Source: Terriglobia bacterium
Lineage (GTDB): Bacteria > Acidobacteriota > Terriglobia > Terriglobales > Acidobacteriaceae
Length of the DNA: 64,000 bases
Assembly (NCBI GenBank): GCA_020073385.1
Contig: JAIQFH010000008.1
Coordinates: 1 to 64,000 of the forward strand
Direction: 5' to 3'
Part shown: piece by piece, positions 49,236 to 57,589 of the stretch
Layout of the letters: every line of letters starts with the position of its first letter
Position numbering within the stretch: position 1 is the first letter of the stretch
Made by a program: the position numbers and the translations under genes
The notes under the pieces: model-generated
Seen by the model: only the letters and a program-made list of their open reading frames with translations
The model's database searches: none
Told to the model about the DNA's origin: nothing

Positions 49236-50720
49236 TCACTTGGCAGCAGCCGGCAGTTCCGCCACCAGTCGCAGCGATACATTCAGTTCATCAAGCTGGA
49301 AGTGTGGCCGCAGATACGCGATCGCGCGGTACACTCCGGGCTTGCCTTTTACTTCTTCCACATCGATACGTGCTTCTCTCAGGGGGAACTTCGCCTTGGT
49401 TGCCTGGTTGGCCTTGTCGTCCTGCGTCACATACTGGCCGATCCAGCGGTTCAGATAGCGCCAGCAGTCGTCGCGCGACATGAAGCCGCCGATTTTGTCG
49501 CGCATCATCGACTTCAGATAGTGCGCGAACCTGCATGTAGCCATCATGTACGGCAGTTGCGCCGAAATGCGGGCATTCGCCGTCGCCGAATCGGAATCGT
49601 ACAGCTTCGGCTTGTTGCACGACTGAATGCTGAAGAACGCAGCCTTATCGGTACCCTTGCAGTGAACCAGCGGCACCAGACCCTGATCCGCCAGTTCCTT
49701 CTCGCGACGATCAGTGATCGCGATTTCTGTCGGGCACTTCAGAGCGACGTCGCCCTCGTCCGTGCGGAAGGTGTGAGACGGCATCCCGTCGACCAGACCA
49801 CCGCCCTCCACGCCGCGAATCGCCACGCACCAGCCGTAGGTGGCAAACGCCTGGGTCATCTTTGACGCGAGCGCGTAGGCAGCGTTACCCCATAGATACT
49901 TGGAGTGATCGGTGCCGTCCACGCCCTCTTCGAAGTTGAACCCCTCGACCGGGGAGGTATCGCGACCGTAAGGCAGACGCATGAGAACGCGTGGGCAGGT
50001 CAGCGCGACATATTTGGAGTCATCGCTCTCGCGGAAGCCCTTCCACTTCGCGTACTCGGTGCTATCGAAGATCTTTCCGATGTCTCGCGGCTGATCCAGA
50101 TTCGTGAAGCTTTCCATGTTGAGCAATTCAGACGAGGCAGCCGACAAGAACGGTGCATGCGCGGCCGCGGCGACCTGCGAGACCTTCTCCAGCAGTTCCA
50201 GGTCTTCCGGATGCTTGCTGAATTCGTAATCGCCGACCAGCGCGCCAAACGGTTCACCGCCAAAAAGTCCGTACTCTTCCTCGTAGACTTTCTTGAACAT
50301 CGCACTTTGATCAAACTCAGGTGCGCGCTGTAAGTCGCGCAGAAGATCTTTTTTCGATGCGTTGAGCACACGGATCTTCAGCTGAGTGCCGGTCTCGGAT
50401 TGATCCAGCAGATACTTGAGCCCGCGCCAAGTCCCTTCCAGTTTCTGGAACTGGGCGTTGTGCAGGATTTCATTCAACTGAATCGAGACCAGGTGATCGA
50501 TCTGCGCCACGCGGGCGGAAATCATTTGGTCGGCATCCCGGCCCAGAGCCATCGATCCTTCAAGAACCTGGGCGACAAACTCCTTGACCAGATTCTTGCC
50601 TCTCTCGCGAGCTGCGGGGTCGGCAAAGCGGCCCTGTTCTACGATCTGATCGAGAAGAGTCGATTCTGCCGCCTGTTCTACTACTGCGGAACTACCGGCT
50701 GTTTTCTGGGTCTCAGGCAT
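49236..50720 (-). CDS. tssC: T6SS contractile sheath large subunit TssC
   Basis: A 494-residue TssC/VipB/ImpC protein. Conserved parts include LEGTWRGLKYLLDQSETG near residue 90, EYGLFGGEPFGALVGDYEF near 147, LMRLPYGRDTSPVEGFNFEE near 245, and the C-terminal RFAHYLKSMMRDKIGGFMSR ... LNRWIGQYV region. It pairs with TssB to make the contractile sheath around the Hcp tube. It overlaps tssB by eight bases. Length and motifs are complete, in contrast to the fused paralogue at 51662. Confidence 0.95.
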   Translation of the reverse strand: MPETQKTAGSSAVVEQAAESTLLDQIVEQGRFADPAARERGKNLVKEFVAQVLEGSMALGRDADQMISARVAQIDHLVSIQLNEILHNAQFQKLEGTWRGLKYLLDQSETGTQLKIRVLNASKKDLLRDLQRAPEFDQSAMFKKVYEEEYGLFGGEPFGALVGDYEFSKHPEDLELLEKVSQVAAAAHAPFLSAASSELLNMESFTNLDQPRDIGKIFDSTEYAKWKGFRESDDSKYVALTCPRVLMRLPYGRDTSPVEGFNFEEGVDGTDHSKYLWGNAAYALASKMTQAFATYGWCVAIRGVEGGGLVDGMPSHTFRTDEGDVALKCPTEIAITDRREKELADQGLVPLVHCKGTDKAAFFSIQSCNKPKLYDSDSATANARISAQLPYMMATCRFAHYLKSMMRDKIGGFMSRDDCWRYLNRWIGQYVTQDDKANQATKAKFPLREARIDVEEVKGKPGVYRAIAYLRPHFQLDELNVSLRLVAELPAAAK

Positions 50721-51234
50721 TGGGTTCCCCCTTCGGGCCGACTTCGGCCTTCAGCTTATCGAGTTTGTCGGTCTTGCTCACGGCGTCGAGCAGCGCTTCG
50801 TCGAGCTTCTCGTTGGTCTGCAGCGTGCCCTTCAGGTCATTGAGGCGGGTGCGCAAATCGAGCAACTCTTTCAGCGGCTTTACTTGACGAGCCACCTGCT
50901 CGGGTTCGAAATCTTCCAGGCTCTTGAATTTCAAGTCCACTTTGATTTGTCCTGCGTTGGAGTCCTCACTGAGCTTGTTTTCCACCGCGAAGGAGAGGTG
51001 CGGCTTCATGCTTTCGAGAACGGAATCGAAGTTGTCGGGCGTGACCTCGACAAAGCGCCGTTCTTTGAGTTTCGGCAGAGGTTGTTCCGGTTGGCCGGTA
51101 AAGTCGCCCAGAACACCCACTACGAACGGCAGTTCCTTAATTTCGATTGCGCCGCCGGTCTCTACGTCGTAGGTGATCTGAACGCGGGGCGGACGCACGC
51201 GGTCCAATTTATGCTGAGTGCTCGGTTTTGCCAT
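50713..51234 (-). CDS. tssB: T6SS contractile sheath small subunit TssB
   Basis: A 173-residue TssB/VipA/ImpB protein. The hallmarks are RVQITYDVETGGAIEIKELP, FVVGVLGDFTGQ near residue 37, RRFVEVTPDNFDSVLESMKP near 61, and SLEDFEPEQVARQV near 110. The C-terminal helix (LNEALLDAVSKTDKL-like) interlocks with neighbouring TssC. It is the first gene of the tssBC-hcp-tagJ-AEFG-clpV run; the 427 bases upstream hold three inverted repeats and probably its promoter. Confidence 0.95.
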   Translation of the reverse strand: MAKPSTQHKLDRVRPPRVQITYDVETGGAIEIKELPFVVGVLGDFTGQPEQPLPKLKERRFVEVTPDNFDSVLESMKPHLSFAVENKLSEDSNAGQIKVDLKFKSLEDFEPEQVARQVKPLKELLDLRTRLNDLKGTLQTNEKLDEALLDAVSKTDKLDKLKAEVGPKGEPNA

Positions 51235-51661
51235 ATTAGCTCCCTACCTCTCGAGTTTTCGGAGAAGTGCCTTAATAGGTGAATTATTAAATCTTGCAAT
51301 CGCCGGGGAAGCGGTTGAGGTGGCCCAACCTCACAGGAAATTAGGCCTGTTGCCACAGGCCCAAATGGGCCGTGGGTCAAGGGTTTATCACAAGCCCCTA
51401 CCTCAGTCAAGTACTCCGCCTCTTTTTTGCTGCAATTTCTATTGGCCGGATACGAGAACCACTCTCTTGAGTCTCATAGGTCAACAAGAGATAGTGTTCC
51501 AGATCACACGAACGTTTCTCGGCCCACGTCTGAAAAGCGACTTCTTGGTGCATCTTCCCTTGTTTTGCCTTAGCGAAGACTCGGTTCAGTAGGCAACACG
51601 CCTCCGGACCTTCCCCAGGGAGAGGGCTCGAGGACTGGAGTCAGGGGCGAAGATCAATGAC
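51235..51661 (-). promoter_or_regulatory. Leader of tssB with three inverted repeats
   Basis: A gene-free 427-base region. Three perfect stem-loops lie within 57 bases: TGAGGT/ACCTCA (51316-51333), GGCCTG/CAGGCC (51344-51361) and GGCCCA/TGGGCC (51359-51372). GGCCCA occurs at both 51322-51327 and 51359-51364, so the TGGGCC at 51367-51372 can pair with either, allowing alternative structures. The cluster begins ~80 bases before the tssB start. No clear sigma-54 box (GG-N10-GC) was found. The remainder shows nothing recognisable. Confidence 0.6.
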
Positions 51662-53188
51662 TTAAGCTTGCCAGCGCCCTGCCAACGGCCTCTGCGGATC
51701 GGCAATCGACTGAAACCTCCCTACCCGCACCGAGTCCCGGCCCTTATAAGAAACCAGCGGAATCAGTCCCCGATCGAGAATGCGTTCGACCGCTTCCTCG
51801 GTTAGGAGAACCTCAGCACAAGGCTTTGACTGCGGGTCGCCATCAGCCCGATATGTATGGAGAGGCAAGTTCTCGACTTGAGAGACTATGCCCGGCCGCA
51901 TCTCCCATCCTGCCTCACTGAAAGATTGCCCCAGCAACAGGGCCACAGCAAATGCCGGATTGCCCCACAGATACCCGCCGTGGGATGGGGATCCGGGAAG
52001 CTCCTCGAAGTCGAAAGACTCTAGCGGTGAGGTTTCCCGTCCATACGGCAGGCGCAGCAAGAATCGCGGCATTGCCAATGCCACAGACGCGGATTCGGGC
52101 CGCAAACGAACCTGTTTCCAGGAATCCTGCGCCTTTGACTCGTTCCATTCGCGCGGATGAGGTGCAACCTCGAGGGAAGCACAACCCAGCAATGACGGAT
52201 CTGCCTCCCCAAGGAACGCGGCACCCGCGCGCTGGGCGACCGCACCCAGCTTCGCGAGTAGTTCTGTGTCTTGACCCTCGGATCCAAATTTGAAGTTCCC
52301 CACGACAACCGTCCACGGATCCCCTCCGGGCGTTTCGATGGCTTCCTCCACCAGCAACCGGAAGATTCCCGTCCTGCGAAGATCCTCAGAAGTCTTCAGG
52401 TCTGTCGCCAACTCCTGCTTCGAAATATCGATCAGATAGATCTTCAGTTGCGGTCCGGTTTCGATCTGTCGGACCAGCAGGAACGTGGCACGCCAGATCG
52501 CTTCCAAAGCCTGGAAATCAGGATGGTGCAGAATGACACGCATAGAGTCGCCAATCACCCGGTCAACCGCCGCCACCACATCCGACTGGCGGGGATCAGG
52601 AGCGCTCACGGAATACTTGGCCGCGAGCTGGCGCGCGAATTCATGGACCTCACCCGTTTTGCGGGCAGGCTCCAGCGCGATGCGAGACTCCGTCTGTTCG
52701 ATCATCTCGTCGAGGAGACTGCCAGATGCCAGGCGAACTGGACTGGGCGGCGTTATCCGCGGGCTTTCTTTTTCTTGAGCAGTAGCCGCGGGACGGAGAC
52801 CAAGCTCCTCCGCGACCTTTGCGAATGCCGACGAGTCCTGCACTCGCTCGCGCAGGCCTTTGAGTTTCTGGAAGGCTTCGTTCTCGAAAAGACGGTCGGG
52901 ATGAAAATCGTCCAACTCCGAGAAACGAAACACCAGCGGGGGTTGGCTCTCAGTGGGGAGGTGCAACTCAGGGTGCAATTTCGACAAAACGTCGTCGAAA
53001 TTGTCTGAGTCCACCAGATTCGGACGACGTTCACCAATCGTCTTCGGGTCGATCAGACCTCGATTCGCTCGACCGCTGAAATCGCCAAGTATCGCGATGC
53101 AGAAGGGCGTCTCTGAGGTGGGCCGCGCAAGGGTGCTTTCTTCGCTGGCTCGCAAGTTGACGCCACCAAAATCAAAACGGTTTGACAT
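51662..53188 (-). CDS. TssB-TssC fusion sheath paralogue, C-terminally shortened
   Basis: A 508-residue protein joining both sheath subunits. Residues ~25-110 match TssB (FCIAILGDFSGRANRG, PNLVDSDNFDDVLSKLHPEL, DDFHPDRLF). Residues ~155-508 match TssC (DFQALEAIWRATFLLVRQIETG, FLLRLPYGRETSPLESFDFEE, YLWGNPAFAVALLLG). The last ~130 residues of TssC are absent: the protein ends soon after LIPLVSYKGRDS. It is therefore unlikely to be an ordinary sheath unit. It could cap, seed or regulate the sheath. It lies upstream of tssB behind a 427-base gap, with a good GAGGAG before its ATG. Confidence 0.85.
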   Translation of the reverse strand: MSNRFDFGGVNLRASEESTLARPTSETPFCIAILGDFSGRANRGLIDPKTIGERRPNLVDSDNFDDVLSKLHPELHLPTESQPPLVFRFSELDDFHPDRLFENEAFQKLKGLRERVQDSSAFAKVAEELGLRPAATAQEKESPRITPPSPVRLASGSLLDEMIEQTESRIALEPARKTGEVHEFARQLAAKYSVSAPDPRQSDVVAAVDRVIGDSMRVILHHPDFQALEAIWRATFLLVRQIETGPQLKIYLIDISKQELATDLKTSEDLRRTGIFRLLVEEAIETPGGDPWTVVVGNFKFGSEGQDTELLAKLGAVAQRAGAAFLGEADPSLLGCASLEVAPHPREWNESKAQDSWKQVRLRPESASVALAMPRFLLRLPYGRETSPLESFDFEELPGSPSHGGYLWGNPAFAVALLLGQSFSEAGWEMRPGIVSQVENLPLHTYRADGDPQSKPCAEVLLTEEAVERILDRGLIPLVSYKGRDSVRVGRFQSIADPQRPLAGRWQA

Positions 53189-53243
53189 GGAGACTCCTCG
53201 AGAGAATGCTGCCTTGGGGAGATGAGGCAGCCCCGACTTTCTT

Positions 53244-54554
53244 CTATTGATCCCGCTGCTGAGCTACTTGAATCTTACGCAGCCCTTCTCTCGCGTCCGG
53301 ATTATTCGGCTGCAATTGCAGAATGACTCGGTACTCCTGTGCGGCTTTCGCGTAATTCCCATTGCCGGCGTCCGACCTGGCCCACTGCAACAGGCGCGAG
53401 ATGTCTTTCTGGGTCATGCCATCGTACGTACTGTTGCCTTCGAATCCCACAATCGGTGTATCTTCCGGCTTCTTGGGGGGAACATTGTCCTTGGCCGTCT
53501 TGTCGACCGGAGTCTTGTTTGTGCCCGTTTTCTTAGCAACTGGGGGCTGCGGCTTTGCAGGTGGCTGTGTAACCGGTTGCGCCACCGGTGGAGGCTGCGG
53601 AACGCTACTTGTCGGGGTTTCCGTTGTAGGTGTCGCTGCCGGCGTCTCGCTTGCCGGCAATTTAGGCGGAACGTTGGAACTCGACCAGGGGTGAAACAAT
53701 ACAAGCGCTACACCCACCAGCACGATCGCAACCGCCCCGACCACCATTCTCGAACGCGTGATGAAGGCGCTCCGCTCCTCGAACTCTGCCAGTCCGTCCT
53801 CGAAGGTTCCCTCTCGATTTTTGAGTCCATCGGTAACGGGTGGCTTTCTCGAAGCGGTGTCCATTCTCTCTGAAGCGCCGGCGTCCTTGCGAGGCGCATT
53901 CACGATCATGGTCGCCCCAACCGGCGGACCTATCTCCACTGTTGGAGGCGCCACGGCTGCCGAATTCCGCAGGCTCGCCAACTGCTCAGCTGACGCCCAT
54001 ACCAACTCCGCGAGTCCAGCATGTTCGGTTCCGCCCGTGGTGAGCGCGGGCACTGAGCGAAGCTCAATCCCGGGAAGATTCTGGAACCGCCTTGAGACTT
54101 CTTCGGCGAGAATGATTTGCCCTGGCTCGGCCAGCCGTAGCGCACTCTGCGCCATCCCTTGACTGAATCCTTCTGTCACGGGCGGATGGATCAATACCGC
54201 GGCCCCCAGGTAATCCCCCGGTCGGCAGGCGAGAAATTCCAGGATTGCCGTCTGGATACGCTTTGCTGCCACCAGTGCCAGTAGTGAATTGCTGAAATGC
54301 GCGGCCATCGCGGCGGGCGTCTCCCCTGCGGCGCGACCGTGGCTTGCCGCCACCAGGTCGGTAATCATGTACACGAGGACGCTCTCGCTGTTCCAGGTCA
54401 AAGCCGCCGTACCGCCACTGTTGTCTCGACGCCACACTCGAATGGTCAGATCCGCGGCTTCGGAAGCAGCAATCCGACTCCCGGTCGCTGGGCTCTGCTC
54501 GGGGTTCGCGATCTCGAACTCTTTGCTGTCCGTCTTCGGTTCGAAAGGCACCAT
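53244..54554 (-). CDS. Degenerate-cyclase-like / TM / TPR membrane protein
   Basis: A 436-residue protein. The N-terminal ~215 residues have a class III nucleotidyl-cyclase-like pattern (VLVYMITDLVAASHGRAAGE near the N-terminus, and SALRLAEPGQIILAEEVSRR near 160), but no clear metal-binding Asp pair was seen, so it is probably a degenerate sensory or binding domain. One membrane segment follows (MVVGAVAIVLVGVALVLFH). Outside come a Pro/Thr-rich linker and a short TPR-like C-terminus (AKAAQEYRVILQLQPNNPDA). It lies between the TssB-TssC fusion and the divergent TPR/kinase/phosphatase genes. Unknown family; ATG 54554 chosen, an upstream in-frame start at 54635 is possible. Confidence 0.62.
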   Translation of the reverse strand: MVPFEPKTDSKEFEIANPEQSPATGSRIAASEAADLTIRVWRRDNSGGTAALTWNSESVLVYMITDLVAASHGRAAGETPAAMAAHFSNSLLALVAAKRIQTAILEFLACRPGDYLGAAVLIHPPVTEGFSQGMAQSALRLAEPGQIILAEEVSRRFQNLPGIELRSVPALTTGGTEHAGLAELVWASAEQLASLRNSAAVAPPTVEIGPPVGATMIVNAPRKDAGASERMDTASRKPPVTDGLKNREGTFEDGLAEFEERSAFITRSRMVVGAVAIVLVGVALVLFHPWSSSNVPPKLPASETPAATPTTETPTSSVPQPPPVAQPVTQPPAKPQPPVAKKTGTNKTPVDKTAKDNVPPKKPEDTPIVGFEGNSTYDGMTQKDISRLLQWARSDAGNGNYAKAAQEYRVILQLQPNNPDAREGLRKIQVAQQRDQ

Positions 54555-54685
54555 GAGGCTCGGGACTCGGGGGGAAGAGGGATACGTCCGGGACAGTAGG
54601 TTACGCCAAAATGCCACGCGTGGCAAACATTTCACTCGCCGGCTTCATGGCACAGACGTGCCCCTGCTATCCCCCTTGGGAATGC

Positions 54686-54713
54686 TTGACTTCAGACCTA
54701 CACTGAGTATGAT
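54686..54713 (+). promoter_or_regulatory. Sigma-70-type promoter for the TPR/kinase/phosphatase genes
   Basis: TTGACT (54686-54691) and TATGAT (54708-54713) are separated by 16 bases, a near-consensus promoter in the divergent gap. The predicted start lies ~50 bases before the gene at 54770. Confidence 0.6.
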
Positions 54714-54769
54714 TACGGGCACTACGCAGGGCGAATTCATATGACGTTAGCTGTCACTCCGGGGATTCT

Positions 54770-57463
54770 ATGCCACGACGTTCGATGCTTCATGCTGCTT
54801 TGTGTCTTTGGCCATTTCTGAAGAGACTGTGTCTTTCACTCCTCCTGATTGCTTTGGTGGTTCCCGCGGTCCAATCGAAAGATGTGCCCATCACCGCAAT
54901 TGAACTCTATGACGGTCCCAACGGGGCCGCCTTTGTGCAATTGACGGGACTGCTTATCAATGGCAAGGCTGAAATGCGCAGCTGCGCGGGCGTGGCGCAG
55001 ATCAATAAATCGAACTATGGCAAGCTGCCAAAAGTAGCGCTCACTCCGTCCGTGACCTCTCTGGAGCGCGATGCCAAAGGGACCATGACGCTCAGCCGCG
55101 GCGCCGAGTCGGAGTGCGTGGTGCCCACCAACTTGAAGTTCGAGAAAGATGAGTCTCTTACTCCGGCGCAACTGGGTGACCGCGTCGTGCTGTCGGGGCA
55201 GGTGCTGAGTTCTTCGGAAAAGGGCGTTACGGCTCTGCCGCCTTTTAAGCCCACGGTAAAGATTGTCTTTGTGCAGGCTCCGGACACCGAACTCGCTGAA
55301 TACCTGCGAGCTAATCGGGCACACTCCATCGCGCAGTGGCAGGATTACCTGGCGCGATACCCCAAAACCGCCCACACCGACGCGGGCAAACAAAGCCTGG
55401 TGGCCCTGCTCCTGAAAGACGGGAGCGATGGTTTAGCCGCTTATCGCAGTTCCGCTTCGTCGAGTTCACCCGCATACGCTCAGCTTCGAACAGCATATCT
55501 GCGCGCCGAACAGGCCCACGAGCTTATTCCCACCAATGACGATGCCAGCAAGTTGCGCGACACCGTGCACTCCGAGCTAGTGCTCGTTGCGGATAAGATC
55601 CGCGCAGAACTGCAGGCCTATCGCCAGGCACTGGCCAATCACACCACGGGATATGCGCACTTGGGAATTAGCCTTCAGCTAACGGAACAGACGCTGGGAG
55701 TGGATCCCCATTTTGATCAGGGTAAAACCCTCGAAGACGCAATCGGAGGGGAAACGAAACGGATTGGAGCGGCGATGCAAAGCGGAGAGTCGAATATCGC
55801 CGCGCAGCACTACGACGAAGCAGTAGCCGCAGTCTCTGATTTCCGCGCTTTCGCCGACGAGGAACCGCGCATCGCAGCTATTCTCGATACGGCTTACAAG
55901 TATCACATCGAGCAAGGCAAGGCCGACATTGCCGGACAGAAATGGCGTGACGCTGTCCAGGAGTTTCAGAGAGCAGTCTCCATCAAGCCAACCGCCGAAG
56001 CTACCGCTGCTCTGAAGCAAGCCCAAGGGAGTCTGCAATCCTCGAACGATCAGGCCGCTGCCGATAACGCTCTGCAACAGAGCAATGCCTTCGAGCAGGA
56101 CAAGAAATTCATCGAGGCTTACGAAGTATTGGCCGATCTCCCGGAGTCCCAGCGAGCCTTGGTCAAGGACCGCATGCAGGCGCTGGAGCCCAACTACGTC
56201 AAGAGCGCGTCCGACGAGGCAAAGCGCCTGATGGACGCTCACAACCCAATACAGGGACGGGCGGACGAGATTGGTGTACAGCAGGCTTATTCATATCTCC
56301 AGCGCGCTTGCACTCTGGAGCCCGACAATCAGAACCTTAAACTCCGTCGTGACCTGGTTTCGCAAACGCTGAGTGATTATTACGTGGCGCGGGCGAAGAT
56401 TTATCTGGAAAAGCCGCTTGGCTCCGGAGTCGGCATCGCCTGGTTGTATCTTCAGGAGGCGCAGCAATACCAGCCCAATCGCGACGATATTCGCGATGAA
56501 CGCACCAAATACTCCGCCGTCCACAACATTCGTTCCACCCTTTCCATCAAGGTGGTATTCCGCGACCAGACCTCGCGGCGTGACAGTTCCGGCTTTGCGG
56601 ACCAGCTTTCCGATGCCATTGCTACGGGCCTCGAGACCACGGCGCTTCCCGTCAGAATTATTCGCGCTGCTGACACCACACCCATCGACCCGAATTTCCA
56701 GTTGATCGGCGACGTGCTTGAACATCGCCCTGTCACTAAACCAAGCATCGAGTCCCTCGATTCCGAATACTTAGTGGGCACCAGGGACATTCCCAACGAC
56801 GACTGGAATAGAGCCAACCGCGAGTATGAGGCGGCAAACCAGGACCTTCAGAAAGCGCAGAGAACCCTCGAGGCCACCCGGCCCCATGGCAAGAAGAAGG
56901 ACATTGCGACGGCGCAGGAGGCGGTCGATGACGCCCAGAAGAAGGCGGACACGTTGGGGCGCAAACTCGACTCCATCCCCAAGACCAAAATGATCGACGT
57001 GACAAAGCCCTACAGCTATACAAGAAAGACGATCGATCTGAGCGCCGTCGTGGAACTTGGATTTCGGATCACCGACTCCAGCGGCAGTGTCGTGGCTGCC
57101 AATCCTTCCATCAAGAAAGAGGCGGAAAAGCAGTTCATGGTTTTGGAGAACGTGAAACCAGAGGACACCAAGGGCGTGAAGCAGCTGGGTACCACGCCGG
57201 ATGAGAATCAGTTCCTCGGCGATGTCGAGATCGGCGCCCGAGGGGACTTAATCAAAGAAGTAAAAGAGAAGGTGCAGACTCTGCCCAGCAAGATTCTGGC
57301 CCAGGCGCGCAAGCACTTCATGGACGGCGATACTGACGGCAGCGCAGAGGAGTACATCCTGTACCTCAATTCGACTCCGGATACTCAAACTCCGGAACGC
57401 GATGAAGCCAGGAAGTTCCTCCACGATCAGTTCAATATGGTTTGGCCGGGCGGTGCCGCCTAG
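54770..57463 (+). CDS. Large exported helical-repeat protein
   Basis: An 897-residue exported protein. The N-terminus has a signal segment (LCLSLLLIALVVPAVQS). A beta-rich domain follows (about residues 35-175), then several TPR-like helical units (for example KWRDAVQEFQRAVSIKPTAE near residue 397). A charged coiled-coil-like part (RANREYEAANQDLQKAQRTL near 685) is followed by a C-terminal domain ending in a TPR-like helix pair (DGDTDGSAEEYILYLNSTPD). I do not recognise the family. Position before the T6SS kinase and phosphatase, and export, suggest a periplasmic scaffold or sensor for the system. Confidence 0.68.
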   Translation: MPRRSMLHAALCLWPFLKRLCLSLLLIALVVPAVQSKDVPITAIELYDGPNGAAFVQLTGLLINGKAEMRSCAGVAQINKSNYGKLPKVALTPSVTSLERDAKGTMTLSRGAESECVVPTNLKFEKDESLTPAQLGDRVVLSGQVLSSSEKGVTALPPFKPTVKIVFVQAPDTELAEYLRANRAHSIAQWQDYLARYPKTAHTDAGKQSLVALLLKDGSDGLAAYRSSASSSSPAYAQLRTAYLRAEQAHELIPTNDDASKLRDTVHSELVLVADKIRAELQAYRQALANHTTGYAHLGISLQLTEQTLGVDPHFDQGKTLEDAIGGETKRIGAAMQSGESNIAAQHYDEAVAAVSDFRAFADEEPRIAAILDTAYKYHIEQGKADIAGQKWRDAVQEFQRAVSIKPTAEATAALKQAQGSLQSSNDQAAADNALQQSNAFEQDKKFIEAYEVLADLPESQRALVKDRMQALEPNYVKSASDEAKRLMDAHNPIQGRADEIGVQQAYSYLQRACTLEPDNQNLKLRRDLVSQTLSDYYVARAKIYLEKPLGSGVGIAWLYLQEAQQYQPNRDDIRDERTKYSAVHNIRSTLSIKVVFRDQTSRRDSSGFADQLSDAIATGLETTALPVRIIRAADTTPIDPNFQLIGDVLEHRPVTKPSIESLDSEYLVGTRDIPNDDWNRANREYEAANQDLQKAQRTLEATRPHGKKKDIATAQEAVDDAQKKADTLGRKLDSIPKTKMIDVTKPYSYTRKTIDLSAVVELGFRITDSSGSVVAANPSIKKEAEKQFMVLENVKPEDTKGVKQLGTTPDENQFLGDVEIGARGDLIKEVKEKVQTLPSKILAQARKHFMDGDTDGSAEEYILYLNSTPDTQTPERDEARKFLHDQFNMVWPGGAA

Positions 57464-57589
57464 CGCAGAACTGTTTTGCCCTGTATTATCCTAGTGCTGT
57501 AAATCGGCTGGAGAGCAGTAAGCCAGCCACACAGCATTTGCACTTCTTCCCCGGGGTGCCGCTTCGCCCTGACAAAGCGACTTACATCC

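Noticed and set aside
51235-51661. Sigma-54 promoter upstream of tssB
   Set aside because: Searched for GG-N10-GC with TGGCAC/TTGC context. The nearest candidate (TTGGGCC ... CGCTT) has the wrong spacing by one base.
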